Shown here in pieces: positions 44,438-52,838 of a stretch of DNA of 64,000 nt. The notes under the pieces are model-generated. The model ran no database searches and was not told where the DNA came from. It saw only the letters and a list, made by a program, of their open reading frames with translations. Source of the DNA: Clostridia bacterium (lineage in GTDB: Bacteria; Bacillota; Clostridia; Oscillospirales; CAG-272); the NCBI GenBank assembly GCA_017463865.1, contig JAFTOI010000017.1, forward strand, positions 1 to 64,000, in the 5' to 3' direction. Both the position numbers and the translations under genes were made by a program. Position 1 is the first letter of the stretch. Every line of letters begins with the position of its first letter.

Positions 44438-45472
44438 TTACACCTCCACGACCTGATGCGCCGCGGCGCGGAGCATGCGGTTGCAGAGGGCGAGGCCCAT
44501 GCCGTGCTCGTCGGGGTAGTGGGCGTAGAGGGTGGGGGCGCCGAAAGCGTCGGCGTCGCGGAGGGCGGTGAAGAGATGCTGGGCCTGCTCGGCCGGGTCG
44601 TCGCGGTGGCCGAGGATGATGCGGCGCTCGGCGGAGAGGGTGTCGGCTTCCTCGGCGTAGCAGAGCACGCCGCAGCCCTCTGCCTGCCGCTGGCGGAGGT
44701 AGGCCGTCACCGCCGCCCGTTCGCCGCGGACGAGGATGAGCGGGGTCGCGGGGGCGTAGTGGCGGTACATCATGCCGGGGGAGAGCGGGCGCTCGCCGGG
44801 GGCGAGCTGGCCGATCACGGCCGCCGCGATCTCGACGTGGCCGCAGACGGTGCAAAGCTGTTCGTAGGTGATCCCGCCCGGACGGAGCAGGACGGGGACG
44901 TCGCAGTCGATCTTGAGGATGGTTGACTCGAGGCCGATGTCGCACGCGCCGCCGTCGAGGATCATGTCCACCCGGCCCGACAGGTCGTCGATGACGTGCG
45001 ATGCGCAGGTGGGGGAGGGCTTGCCCGACAGGTTGGCCGACGGGGCCGCCACCGGCACGCCCGCCGCCGCGATCAGCGCGTGCGCGATCGGGTGCGAAGG
45101 GCAGCGCACTGCCACCGAATCAAGGCCGCCCGTCACCGAGAGGGGGATGGTGTCCTTCTTCGGCAGAATGAGCGTCAGTGGTCCCGGCATAAATGCCGCC
45201 GCCAGACGGTAGTACAGCGCCGATGTCACCGCGTATGCCTCGGCATCGCGGGGCTCGGCCACATGGATGATCAGCGGATTGTCGGACGGACGCCCTTTGG
45301 CTGCGTAGATCTTCCGCGCAGCTTCGGCGTCGGTCGCATTGCCGCCAAGCCCGTAGACCGTCTCGGTCGGGAAGACCACAAGCCCGCCCTCGCGCAGAAT
45401 ACGGCCGGCCTCGGCCAGCTTGTCGGCGTCGGCTTCGGGGGATGTAATGGTGTAAAGTTTGGTGTTAATCAT
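44438..45472 (-). CDS. tsaC: L-threonylcarbamoyladenylate synthase (Sua5/TsaC)
   Basis: Makes threonylcarbamoyl-AMP from Thr, bicarbonate and ATP for the t6A modification of tRNA. The YrdC domain (residues about 12-200) has VFPTETVYGLGGNATD, KGRPSDNPLIIHV and APSANLSGKPSPT. A C-terminal Sua5 domain follows, linked by SPGMMYRHYAP, so this is the long Sua5 form. It lies downstream of prfA, as in many Firmicutes, but two unrelated small genes separate them and prmC is absent. Confidence 0.93.
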   Translation of the reverse strand: MINTKLYTITSPEADADKLAEAGRILREGGLVVFPTETVYGLGGNATDAEAARKIYAAKGRPSDNPLIIHVAEPRDAEAYAVTSALYYRLAAAFMPGPLTLILPKKDTIPLSVTGGLDSVAVRCPSHPIAHALIAAAGVPVAAPSANLSGKPSPTCASHVIDDLSGRVDMILDGGACDIGLESTILKIDCDVPVLLRPGGITYEQLCTVCGHVEIAAAVIGQLAPGERPLSPGMMYRHYAPATPLILVRGERAAVTAYLRQRQAEGCGVLCYAEEADTLSAERRIILGHRDDPAEQAQHLFTALRDADAFGAPTLYAHYPDEHGMGLALCNRMLRAAAHQVVEV

Positions 45473-45475
45473 AGG

Positions 45476-46069
45476 TTACCTGGAAAAGTATGCCCTTTTT
45501 ACGTCGTCATGTTCGGCATGACTGGTGACATGGCGATAGGTAATTGTACCGTCTTCTTTTTTTGTGCAGGCAACAAAATGCCAGCTCATGACATCCGGGT
45601 CTAACATGGAATCGACTGCCTGGTATGTTGTCCCGCGGAATTCGAACGGATCCCAACGAAAATAGAAGAGAAATTCCGAGCCGTCCTCTTCGGTGAGCGA
45701 TTGCAATTCAAACCTGTTCATTAACACGCGCTTGGCACGGGAACGCTTCTCGCCTTCGCATTTTTTATAGGTGTTTTCATAATACATCTTTGCCATGCTC
45801 ATATATTCTTCAATCATATATGCCTTGACGCAGTCCTCGTACTCTTCCGCCATCGCTATATAAGCTTCTGCAATTCGGTAATTTGCATCGGCTCCCTCTT
45901 CCGCTTCCAGCGCGTAGAAAATTTTCCGCACGTTTCTGTATGTTCGGGAGAATGCTTTGCTTGCGCGGCGTTCGGTCCATTTTGTGTGTCTTTTTTTTAA
46001 ATCAACTGCTTTTGTTGCTTTTTTTAATGCCTTCTTTAATTGTTCATCTGTGTATGCGGTTTGTCCCAT
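45476..46069 (-). CDS. Uncharacterised protein, first of a paralogous pair
   Basis: A protein of 197 residues with no family I recognise. The N-terminal two thirds are Lys/Glu-rich helices without a signal or membrane segment. The C-terminal 60 residues (PFEFRGTTYQAVD, HFVACTKKEDGTITY, VTSHAEHDD) match the same region of the gene upstream. The start is set at 46069 because AAGGAG is nine bases before that ATG and touches the earlier one at 46078. Base composition is clearly more AT-rich than prfA and tsaC. It ends three bases before the tsaC start. Confidence 0.65.
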   Translation of the reverse strand: MGQTAYTDEQLKKALKKATKAVDLKKRHTKWTERRASKAFSRTYRNVRKIFYALEAEEGADANYRIAEAYIAMAEEYEDCVKAYMIEEYMSMAKMYYENTYKKCEGEKRSRAKRVLMNRFELQSLTEEDGSEFLFYFRWDPFEFRGTTYQAVDSMLDPDVMSWHFVACTKKEDGTITYRHVTSHAEHDDVKRAYFSR

Positions 46070-46102
46070 GTGCGGCATCTCCTTTTATATTTGATCGAGC
46101 GC

Positions 46103-46660
46103 TTAAAGAGACCACTCTCGCTTATGCAATGCATCTCGCTCGGCGTAGTCGGTGACAAGCTGATAGGTCATTTCGCCGTCGGATGACTTCGTGCAGGTGA
46201 CGAAGTGGTCTGAATGGTCGAGGCGGTTGATCGTATAGACCTTACGATACAGCTTGCCCTGGAATTCAAACGGTTCATCCGGCTCACCGTAGAACTGGGG
46301 CGCCCAAATATAAAAATAGAAAGGCTTTCCATCGGCATCGGGCACCTCAAGCAAACCGAAGTGCTTTTTCAGCATATTGACCGCTCGGGAATCACCGTCA
46401 TTGAAGGTGTATGCGTACTCAAAATAATTACAAGCCTGAGTGGAGTAAGCCTCTTCTTCCGGATGCTCCGCCGACAGCAGCCTACAGATAAAGCCCATTT
46501 CAAAGAAGGCGTCGTCGCCGATCTTTTTTTCTAACTTTTCGTGGAATTTGTGTACTTTTTTGTTGAACTTGAGCGTCTTACGCAGGTCACCGTATATCTT
46601 CATACGCCCAAGCGATTTCCGGATTTTCAACAGCAACGCGCCCAATTTCTTCTTTTCCAT
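46103..46660 (-). CDS. Uncharacterised protein, second of a paralogous pair
   Basis: A protein of 185 residues, predicted cytosolic, with a basic helical N-terminus (MEKKKLGALLLKIRKSLGRM). The C-terminal domain PFEFQGKLYRKVY, HFVTCTKSSDGEMTY, VTDYAERD repeats the pattern of the downstream neighbour. GGAGAT lies before the ATG; an in-frame extension to 46756 runs through the family C repeat and is rejected. It is AT-rich like its paralogue. The shared C-terminal unit of about 55 residues appears to be a small beta domain of unknown role. Confidence 0.65.
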   Translation of the reverse strand: MEKKKLGALLLKIRKSLGRMKIYGDLRKTLKFNKKVHKFHEKLEKKIGDDAFFEMGFICRLLSAEHPEEEAYSTQACNYFEYAYTFNDGDSRAVNMLKKHFGLLEVPDADGKPFYFYIWAPQFYGEPDEPFEFQGKLYRKVYTINRLDHSDHFVTCTKSSDGEMTYQLVTDYAERDALHKREWSL

Positions 46661-46677
46661 ATCATTATCTCCTGTAT

Positions 46678-46748
46678 GAAAGTTTTTGCGGATTCTTAAG
46701 GGGCTTTTTTCAAAAAGCCCCTTAAGCGGGGTATGGGGCAGCGCCCCA
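46678..46748 (-). repeat. Two-hairpin 3' element, family C, copy 3
   Basis: Immediately after the prfA stop on the minus strand: GGGGC-GCT-GCCCC, then ACCCC, then CTTAAGGGGCTTTTT pairing with AAAAAGCCCCTTAAG, then AATCCGCAAAAACTTTC. Compared with the fucO copy, a G-C pair replaces an A-T pair in the long stem while pairing is kept. Confidence 0.75.
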
Positions 46749-47813
46749 TTACTCACTCTGACTCAGCTTCGCCGCCGTGTCCGCCGTGATCAGCGCGTCG
46801 ATCATGCCGCCAATGTCGCCGTTGAGGAAGGCTTCGAGCGAATACAGCGTCAGGCCGATGCGGTGGTCGGAGACGCGGCCCTGGGGGTAGTTGTAGGTGC
46901 GGATGCGCTCACTGCGGTCGCCGGTGCCCACCTGACTGCGGCGGGCCGAGGCGATGGCCTCATCCTGCGCCGACTGCTTCATGTCGTAGAGCTTGGTGCG
47001 CAGCAGCTTCATGGCTTTATCGCGGTTCTTGAACTGGCTGCGCTCGTCCTGGCACTCGATGACGATGCCGGTCGGTTTGTGCAGCAGGCGGATGGCCGAC
47101 TCGGTCTTGTTGACGTGCTGACCGCCCGCGCCGCTCGACTTGATCGTCTCGATCTTGAGGTCGGCGGGGTTGATCTCGACCTCGATGTCCTCGGCCTCGG
47201 GCAGGACGGCGACCGTCACGGTCGACGTGTGGATGCGCCCCGATGCCTCGGTCTCGGGCACGCGCTGGACGCGGTGGACGCCGCTCTCGAACTTCAGCCG
47301 TGAGTAGGCGCCGTCCCCTTCGACCATGAAAGTGACCTCCTTGAAGCCGCCAAGCTCGGTCTCGTTGGCGCTCATCAGCGTCGTCTTGAATCCGGCCGAC
47401 TCGGCGTACATGCTGTACATGCGATAAAGCACCGCCGCGAACAGCGCGGCCTCCTCACCGCCCGCGCCGCCGCGGATCTCGACGATGACGTTTTTGTCGT
47501 CGTTTGGGTCGCGGGGCAGGAGCAGGAGCTTCAGCTGCTCGGTCAACTCGGCGCACTTGTCGCGGCAGGCGTAGAACTCGGCTTCGGCCAGCTCGCGCAG
47601 ATCGGCATCCTCCTCGTCCAGCATCGTGCGCGCCTCCTCCATCCCCGTCTCGGCCGCGCAGTAGGCGCGGTAGGCCTCGATGATGGGGGCCTGGGTCTTG
47701 TGCTCGCGCATCAGCTTGGCGAAGGTCGCCGGATCAGCCGCCGCGTCGGGGGACGCGAGGCGGGCCTCCAGCTCGACGTAGTTTTCTTCGATGGTTTTGA
47801 GCTTGGTGAACAT
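46749..47813 (-). CDS. prfA: Peptide chain release factor 1
   Basis: RF1 reads UAA and UAG stop codons and releases the peptide. The catalytic GGQ is at residues 230-232 (SSGAGGQHVNKTES), and the tripeptide anticodon PxT is P186-E187-T188. GSGGEEAAL-type motif GGAGGEEAALFA and QDERSQFKNRDKA are family signatures. The 354-residue length is normal. The start codon overlaps the KDPG aldolase stop by one base. prmC, which methylates the GGQ and usually follows, is not in the window. Confidence 0.96.
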   Translation of the reverse strand: MFTKLKTIEENYVELEARLASPDAAADPATFAKLMREHKTQAPIIEAYRAYCAAETGMEEARTMLDEEDADLRELAEAEFYACRDKCAELTEQLKLLLLPRDPNDDKNVIVEIRGGAGGEEAALFAAVLYRMYSMYAESAGFKTTLMSANETELGGFKEVTFMVEGDGAYSRLKFESGVHRVQRVPETEASGRIHTSTVTVAVLPEAEDIEVEINPADLKIETIKSSGAGGQHVNKTESAIRLLHKPTGIVIECQDERSQFKNRDKAMKLLRTKLYDMKQSAQDEAIASARRSQVGTGDRSERIRTYNYPQGRVSDHRIGLTLYSLEAFLNGDIGGMIDALITADTAAKLSQSE

Positions 47814-48622
47814 TACTTGTTCACCAGCTTGACCGTCTTGCCGCCCAGCTTGTCGCCGAGGCAGACCGAGACGACCTTGCCGCCTTCGGTGACGACGTCG
47901 CCGAAGGCCACGCCCACGCCGCAGAGGTAGTCGTACGCGCGGGTGACTGAGGTCGCACGCAGGACGACGCAGTCGCCCTCGACGCCGGCGTATTCGATGC
48001 CAAGCATGGCCGCGACGGCTGCCTTTGCGTTGGCTGTGATCTTGTCAAAATTGCCGGCCGAGATATCAGCCGTCGGCGCGATGAAGGAGCCGCCCACCGC
48101 GAAGAGGGTGGGATTGGCCAGATAGGCCTCCATGTTGCCGAGCTCAATGCCGCCGGTGGCCATGACGCGCAGGCCGCCGTAGGGGGCGGTCATGGCCTTG
48201 ATGGCCTTGATGCCGCCCAGCGTCTCGGCGGGGAAGAACTTGACATGGGTGAGCCCCAGCTCCAGCGCTGCCTCAAAGTCACTGGGCGACGAGCAGCCGG
48301 GCAGCATCGGCACGCCGCGCGCGATGGCGTGGCGGACGACGTTCGGGTTGAGGCCGGGCGCGACCAGGAACTTCGCGCCGGCTGCGATGGCGGCGTCCGC
48401 CTGCTCAACGGTCAGCACGGTGCCGGCACCGACCAGCACTTCGGGGCACTCTGCGCAGATGGCGCGGATGGCGTCAGCCGCGGCGGCGGTGCGGAAGGTA
48501 ACCTCGATCGCCGGGAGTCCGCCCGCGATCAGCGCCTGCGCCAGCGGGACGGCGTCCTCGGCGCGCTTGATCGACACCACAGGAATGATGCCGTAGGTTT
48601 CGATTTGCTTGATGATATCCAT
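47813..48622 (-). CDS. eda: 2-dehydro-3-deoxy-phosphogluconate (KDPG) aldolase with C-terminal extension
   Basis: Class I aldolase splitting KDPG to pyruvate and glyceraldehyde-3-phosphate. VGAGTVLTVEQADAAIAAGA and FLVAPGLNPNVV are diagnostic, and the Schiff-base Lys is in THVKFFPAE. The first 205 residues match Eda. The last 60 or so (from about YAGVEGDCVVLRA to LVNK) are extra and unrecognised. The start MDIIKQIE follows GAGG; upstream in-frame sequence is rejected. It links to uxuA/uxuB, which make KDG, in the same window; a KDG kinase is not seen here. Confidence 0.88.
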   Translation of the reverse strand: MDIIKQIETYGIIPVVSIKRAEDAVPLAQALIAGGLPAIEVTFRTAAAADAIRAICAECPEVLVGAGTVLTVEQADAAIAAGAKFLVAPGLNPNVVRHAIARGVPMLPGCSSPSDFEAALELGLTHVKFFPAETLGGIKAIKAMTAPYGGLRVMATGGIELGNMEAYLANPTLFAVGGSFIAPTADISAGNFDKITANAKAAVAAMLGIEYAGVEGDCVVLRATSVTRAYDYLCGVGVAFGDVVTEGGKVVSVCLGDKLGGKTVKLVNK

Positions 48623-48726
48623 TTTCTGTGTCCTCATGAAAGCAAAGAAGACGGCGGGGCCGCCTCTTTGGTGGAATTTGTGGGAGATGAACGCTTGATT
48701 GGTCCACTGCGCAAACAAATCTGTTC

Positions 48727-48828
48727 GTAGGGGCGGCCCTGCGTGGCCGCCCGCTGCGAAGCGATTACAGGTTGTTTGGGTGGATGCGATGCGCTTGAGA
48801 CGGGCGGCCACATAGGGCCGCCCCTACA
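48727..48828. repeat. Long inverted repeat GTAGGGGCGGCC...GGCCGCCCCTAC
   Basis: A 102-base element with inverted ends. GTAGGGGCGGCC with an internal TGGCCGCCCG lies on the left, and CGGGCGGCCA with GGCCGCCCCTAC on the right, around a loop of about 45 bases. It sits between the KDPG aldolase and the aminopeptidase, and is unrelated to families A to C. Elements of this look are widespread in bacterial genomes. Confidence 0.75.
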
Positions 48829-48862
48829 GTTGGTGGGAAGGTGACCGACAGGGGGCTCCGCT

Positions 48863-50254
48863 TCAATCGCGGTTAAACGCGGCGAAGGCGCGGTAGGCCT
48901 CGTAGAGGTCGACCTTCGAGATGACCTCGTAGGGGGCGTGCATCGAGATGACCGGCACGCCGAGGTCGACGACGTCGATGTTCTGGTTGGCGATATACTT
49001 CGCCACGGTTCCGCCGCCGCCTGCGTCGACCTTGCCGAGCTCACCGGCCTGCCAGACCACACCTGCACGGGCCATGCAGCCGCGCAGCCAGCCGATGTAC
49101 TCGGCGCTGGCGTCGCTGGTGCCGCCCTTACCGCGGGAGCCGGTGTACTTGGTCAGCACGACGCCGCAGTTCAGCAGAGCTGAGTTGCGCTTCTCGAAAA
49201 CGTCGGCGAAGTTGGGGTCGAAAGCGGCCGAGACGTCAGCTGAGAGGCACTTCGAGTTGGCGCGGACGATGTTCACATTGCCGCCGCGTGCGCGGGCGAT
49301 CTCGTCGATGAGGTCGCACATGATCGAGCACTGCATGCCGGTGTTGCCGTCGCTGCCCGTCTCCTCCTTGTCGGCGAGGATGCAGAGCAGGGTGTGTTTC
49401 GAGTCGGCCTCGTCCATGATGGCCTTGAGGGCGGGGTAAGCGCAGACGCGGTCGTCGTGGCCGTAGGCGCCGATGAGCGAGCGGTCGAAGCCGATATCGC
49501 GGGCCTTGAAGGCGGGGACGATGCACAGCTCAGCGGTGAGAAAGTCGGTTTCGACGATGCCGTACTTTTCGTTGAGGATCTTCATCAGGTTGAGCTTGAT
49601 GGCGCTTGCGGCGTCGGTGTCCTCGAAGGGCTGGGAGCCGATGAGGATGTTCAGCTTCTCGCCGGGGATGGCCTCGCCGAGGGGCTGGCGGCTCTGGGCA
49701 GCACCGAGGTGGGGCAGGATGTCGTTGATATAGAAGACGGGATCGGTGTCATCCTCGCCGACGACGATCTCGACCGAGGTGCCGTCCGCCTTGATGACGA
49801 CGCCGTGCAGGGCGAGAGGAGTGGCGACCCACTGATACTTCTTGATGCCGCCGTAGTAGTGGGTCTTGAAGAAGCCCATGCCGCCATCCTCGTAGAGGGG
49901 AGCCTGCTTGAGGTCGAGGCGGGGGGAGTCGATGTGGGCGGCCGAGATGCGGATGCCCTCGTTGATGTCCTCGGTGCCGACGGTGAAGAGGAAGAGGTTC
50001 TTGCCGCGGTTGTTGTAGTAGCGGCGGTCGCCGGGCTTCAGGGCGTCGCCGAAGCGGTAGGGGGTAAAGCCGGCGTCTTCGGCCATCTTGATCGAGACGG
50101 TGACGCACTCGCGCTCGGTCTTGCCGGCGTCGAGGTACTGCATGTAGGGGCCGGCGAAGGCCATCGCGTCAGCGACGACGGCGGGGGCGGCTTCGTAGAC
50201 GGTCTTCTTGGTGTAGAAGAGCTGTTCGCTCAGGGCTTTGGATGCTTCGCTCAT
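48863..50254 (-). CDS. M18 family aminopeptidase
   Basis: A dinuclear-zinc aminopeptidase of 463 residues, dodecamer-forming in the family. Metal and catalytic residues are visible: AAHIDSPRLDLK (His ligand and catalytic Asp), GHDDRVCAY (bridging Asp), ADKEETGS (catalytic Glu and ligand Glu), SADVSAAFD (Asp ligand) and SMHAPYEV (His ligand). It is probably cytosolic, trimming peptides from the N-terminus. RBS AAAGGAG lies upstream. Confidence 0.94.
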   Translation of the reverse strand: MSEASKALSEQLFYTKKTVYEAAPAVVADAMAFAGPYMQYLDAGKTERECVTVSIKMAEDAGFTPYRFGDALKPGDRRYYNNRGKNLFLFTVGTEDINEGIRISAAHIDSPRLDLKQAPLYEDGGMGFFKTHYYGGIKKYQWVATPLALHGVVIKADGTSVEIVVGEDDTDPVFYINDILPHLGAAQSRQPLGEAIPGEKLNILIGSQPFEDTDAASAIKLNLMKILNEKYGIVETDFLTAELCIVPAFKARDIGFDRSLIGAYGHDDRVCAYPALKAIMDEADSKHTLLCILADKEETGSDGNTGMQCSIMCDLIDEIARARGGNVNIVRANSKCLSADVSAAFDPNFADVFEKRNSALLNCGVVLTKYTGSRGKGGTSDASAEYIGWLRGCMARAGVVWQAGELGKVDAGGGGTVAKYIANQNIDVVDLGVPVISMHAPYEVISKVDLYEAYRAFAAFNRD

Positions 50255-50321
50255 GGTGGTGGTCTCCTTTTTTTATGGTGATGTGGGTTGGTTGACAGAT
50301 ATGATTACATAGGTGGGGCTC

Positions 50322-50401
50322 CACCTCATCCGGCGCTGCGCGCAGCCTTCCCCTTGAGGGGAAGGTGGATCGGCCGCATGGCGGCCGAGACGGATGAGGT
50401 G
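50322..50401 (-). repeat. Cloverleaf repeat family A, copy 4 (short form)
   Basis: CACCTCATCCG and CGGATGAGGTG close an element with three arms: GCG-CTG-CGC, the central palindrome CCTTCCCC-TTGA-GGGGAAGG, and GGCCGC-ATG-GCGGCC. Its arm order is the reverse complement of the copy at 59326, so the two lie in opposite orientation. Confidence 0.85.
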
Positions 50402-50426
50402 TTCCACCGAAAGGCTATCCTTCGCC

Positions 50427-50990
50427 TCAGCCGTACAGCTTCTGGTACAGCTCGACCGCTTCCTCGACTTTGCCCACATATGCGCGGGTTTCGTCGTAGG
50501 GGATGGCGGCAAGGGCGCCGTTTTCGTCGGCGTAGCGGGTGTCGGCTGTCCAGTCGCGCACGCGGGTGGGCCCGGCGTTGTAGGCCGCGAAGACCGAGTT
50601 CCACAGGCCGAACTCGTTATATAGATAGGAAAGATAATACACCCCGTATCGGATGTTTGTCTCGGGGTCGTAGAGCATGCCGGCGTCCAGCACCTCGTTC
50701 TGCCGCTGGCAGAGCCACGCGAAGGTGTCGGGCATCAGCTGCATCAGCCCAACCGCGCCGGCGTTCGAGACGGCGTTGCTCTCGAAGTTGCTCTCGACCT
50801 TGATGACGGCGTAGATGATGTGCTCGGGCACACCGTACATGGTCGAGTAGCGCTCGACGTAGGTCTGGTAGTCGCGGGGGTAGAGCCGCCGGTCGATGCG
50901 GTCGCGGATGCGGTCGTAGGCGAAGCCGATGCCGATCGACAGGGCGATGATGAGGATGGCCGCGAGGGTGCGGCGAAGTGCGTTCTTCAC
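50427..50990 (-). CDS. Membrane-anchored lytic transglycosylase (SLT domain)
   Basis: A protein of 187 residues. A hydrophobic segment (about residues 7-25) anchors it; the SLT domain follows. The catalytic Glu is E66 in AVIKVESNFES, GLMQLMP is the second motif and FAAYNAGPTRV the third, as in family 1 lytic transglycosylases that cleave peptidoglycan glycan strands. The GTG start overlaps the coaE stop (GTGA), so translation is coupled. The small size resembles clostridial YjbJ/CwlQ-type enzymes. Confidence 0.9.
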   Translation of the reverse strand: MKNALRRTLAAILIIALSIGIGFAYDRIRDRIDRRLYPRDYQTYVERYSTMYGVPEHIIYAVIKVESNFESNAVSNAGAVGLMQLMPDTFAWLCQRQNEVLDAGMLYDPETNIRYGVYYLSYLYNEFGLWNSVFAAYNAGPTRVRDWTADTRYADENGALAAIPYDETRAYVGKVEEAVELYQKLYG

Positions 50991-51598
50991 TCGGCGTACA
51001 CCCCGAGCACGGCCATGATCCGCGCGGCCTCTCCCGCCAGCGCACCGGTGTCGCCGTCGTTGACAACGACGAAATCGGCGCGTGCGGTGTAGAACTCGTC
51101 GTCCTTCTGCGCCCGCAGACGGGCCTCGGCGGCCTCGCGGGGCAGGGCATCGCGGGCCATGATGCGGGCAAGCCGCACCTCGCGGGGGGCGATGACGGCG
51201 ATGACCTTCTCGCACTCGGCGTCGAAGCCGCTCTCGTACAGGAGCGGCGCGTCGACCAGCACGGCCGGCTTGCCGGCTTCGCGGCAGGCCGCGATCTGCC
51301 GGCGGGTCTCGGCGAGGATGTAGTGGTGGGTGATGTGGTTGAGCGTCTCATGCAGCGCCTTTGGCGCATCGGTCGCGAAGACGATGGCCGCCAGTGCCCG
51401 GCGGTTCAGCGTGCCGTCGGGGGCGAGGATGTCCCGCCCGAAGGCATCGACCAGCGCATCAAGGCAGGCGGACGGCGGCACGAGCAGCGCGTGATAGATG
51501 GCGTCGGTGTCGAGCTGGGGCACATCGTGCGCTGCGAAGGCGGCGGCAAGTGCCCCCTTGCCGGCGCCGCTGGGGCCGGTGAGGCCGAGGACGATCAT
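50987..51598 (-). CDS. coaE: Dephospho-CoA kinase
   Basis: The last step of coenzyme A synthesis, phosphorylating dephospho-CoA at the 3' ribose. The P-loop is GLTGPSGAGKG (residues 5-15), followed by DTDAIYHALL and PLLYESGFD. In the P-loop the Ser/Thr that normally follows GK is Gly, and no Thr comes directly after. Length is 203 residues. The ATG overlaps the stop of the upstream dehydrogenase (ATGA), and the stop overlaps the transglycosylase start, forming a coupled three-gene string. Confidence 0.9.
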   Translation of the reverse strand: MIVLGLTGPSGAGKGALAAAFAAHDVPQLDTDAIYHALLVPPSACLDALVDAFGRDILAPDGTLNRRALAAIVFATDAPKALHETLNHITHHYILAETRRQIAACREAGKPAVLVDAPLLYESGFDAECEKVIAVIAPREVRLARIMARDALPREAAEARLRAQKDDEFYTARADFVVVNDGDTGALAGEAARIMAVLGVYAE

Positions 51599-52737
51599 CG
51601 CCCGCCCTCCAGCACGACACGTTGGCCGCTCTGTGCCGAGGCGTAGGCCGCCTCCATGATGGCGTTGATGACCGCGCCGTCGGCAAAGGTGGGGCTGGCC
51701 GTGCCGCCGCAGGCGACGGCGTCGAGGAAGGCGTACATCGAGCCGACGTGTCCACGCAGCCAGCCGACCGACGCCTTGGGGGAGGGGAACATTCCGCCCG
51801 GCGCGGGGGTGCGGCCGACGCACTCGATGCGGGTAAACCCGCGCACGCCGCCGATGGGGTCACCGGGAGCGGTGGCGTCGTAGAACTCGAGCCAGCTCGG
51901 CTCCATCAGCGAGAAGCGAAGGGCGCCCAGCGTGCCGCGGATGTCGAAGGTCAGGTCGTCGCTGGCACCGATCGAGAGCTTGCTTGCCACGATGGTGCCG
52001 CGCGCGCCGCAGGCGAGCTCGGCCATGAGGTAGAAGGCCTCGTCAGCGTTGGTCTGCCAGGGCTGGCCGTCCATGCCGGTGCGGTCGGCAAAGCCGATCT
52101 GCGCCATGCCGGTGACGGCGGTGAACTCGCCGCAGAGGTGGCGCACCATGTCGATGACGTGCGAGCCGAGGTCGAACAGTACGCCGCCGCCGCAGATGTC
52201 GGCGTTCTGCTTCCACCCCGCAGGCTTGGCGTGATCGCAGCAACTGTTGTGGAGATACGCTGCGTGGAAGGAGAGGATGCGGCCCAGCCGCCCCTCGTCG
52301 ATGAGCTGCTTGGCCCGCATGACGGCGGGGATAAAGCGGTTGTTGAAAACGACGCGGCAGACTTTTCCGCTTGCTTCAGCCAGCGCTGCCAGCTCTGCGC
52401 CCTCGGCGGCGGAGATGCCCAGCGGCTTTTCACAGAGAACATGCTTGCCGGCGGCCAGCGCGCGCTTGATGGCGTCGGCGTGGCAGATGTTGGGGGTGCA
52501 GATGTCGATGATGTCGATGGTGGGATCGGCGAGCAGGGCCGCCTCGGTGGTCGGCGCGAGGCCGTAGGGGGCGACCTTGGCCGCTGCCCGCTCGGGCGAC
52601 GAGGTCGCGACGCCGGCAATGGCGGCGGTGAAGGGAAGCTCACTGTAAAAATAAGGCAGGTTGGCGACGGCATATGCGTGAGCCTTGCCCATCGCGCCGA
52701 AGCCGAGCATGCCGATGCGGAGATTCTGTTTCGTCAT
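51595..52737 (-). CDS. Gfo/Idh/MocA family oxidoreductase
   Basis: An NAD(P)-dependent sugar-type dehydrogenase of 380 residues. The Rossmann motif is [14 protein letters not shown], the catalytic-site Lys is in CEKPLG, and [19 protein letters not shown] is the family's substrate-domain signature. The start is MTKQNLRIG, 10 bases after AAAGGAGG. Substrate is unknown; many members act on inositol or modified hexoses. Its coupling to coaE appears to be positional rather than functional. Confidence 0.88.
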   Translation of the reverse strand: MTKQNLRIGMLGFGAMGKAHAYAVANLPYFYSELPFTAAIAGVATSSPERAAAKVAPYGLAPTTEAALLADPTIDIIDICTPNICHADAIKRALAAGKHVLCEKPLGISAAEGAELAALAEASGKVCRVVFNNRFIPAVMRAKQLIDEGRLGRILSFHAAYLHNSCCDHAKPAGWKQNADICGGGVLFDLGSHVIDMVRHLCGEFTAVTGMAQIGFADRTGMDGQPWQTNADEAFYLMAELACGARGTIVASKLSIGASDDLTFDIRGTLGALRFSLMEPSWLEFYDATAPGDPIGGVRGFTRIECVGRTPAPGGMFPSPKASVGWLRGHVGSMYAFLDAVACGGTASPTFADGAVINAIMEAAYASAQSGQRVVLEGGR

Positions 52738-52774
52738 GGAGATGCCTCCTTTGGTCATATGATCGCTATCCTAT

Positions 52775-52803
52775 ATTATACCGCAAAATCCGCCGTTTAG
52801 CAA
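52775..52803 (-). promoter_or_regulatory. Promoter for the dehydrogenase-coaE-transglycosylase operon
   Basis: On the minus strand TTGCTA and TATAAT are spaced 17 bases apart, 38 bases upstream of the dehydrogenase start. Confidence 0.75.
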
Positions 52804-52838
52804 GGGGTTTGGGAAGAATTTCCGACCGGCGGGGCGAC

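Noticed and set aside
46661..46756. N-terminal extension of the second unknown paralogue
   Set aside because: It would read through the family C two-hairpin element, whereas GGAGAT stands before the ATG at 46660.
48727..48828. Insertion sequence or MITE with its own transposase
   Set aside because: The element is only about 100 bases, contains no coding potential and shows no clear target duplication; it is listed as a repeat only.
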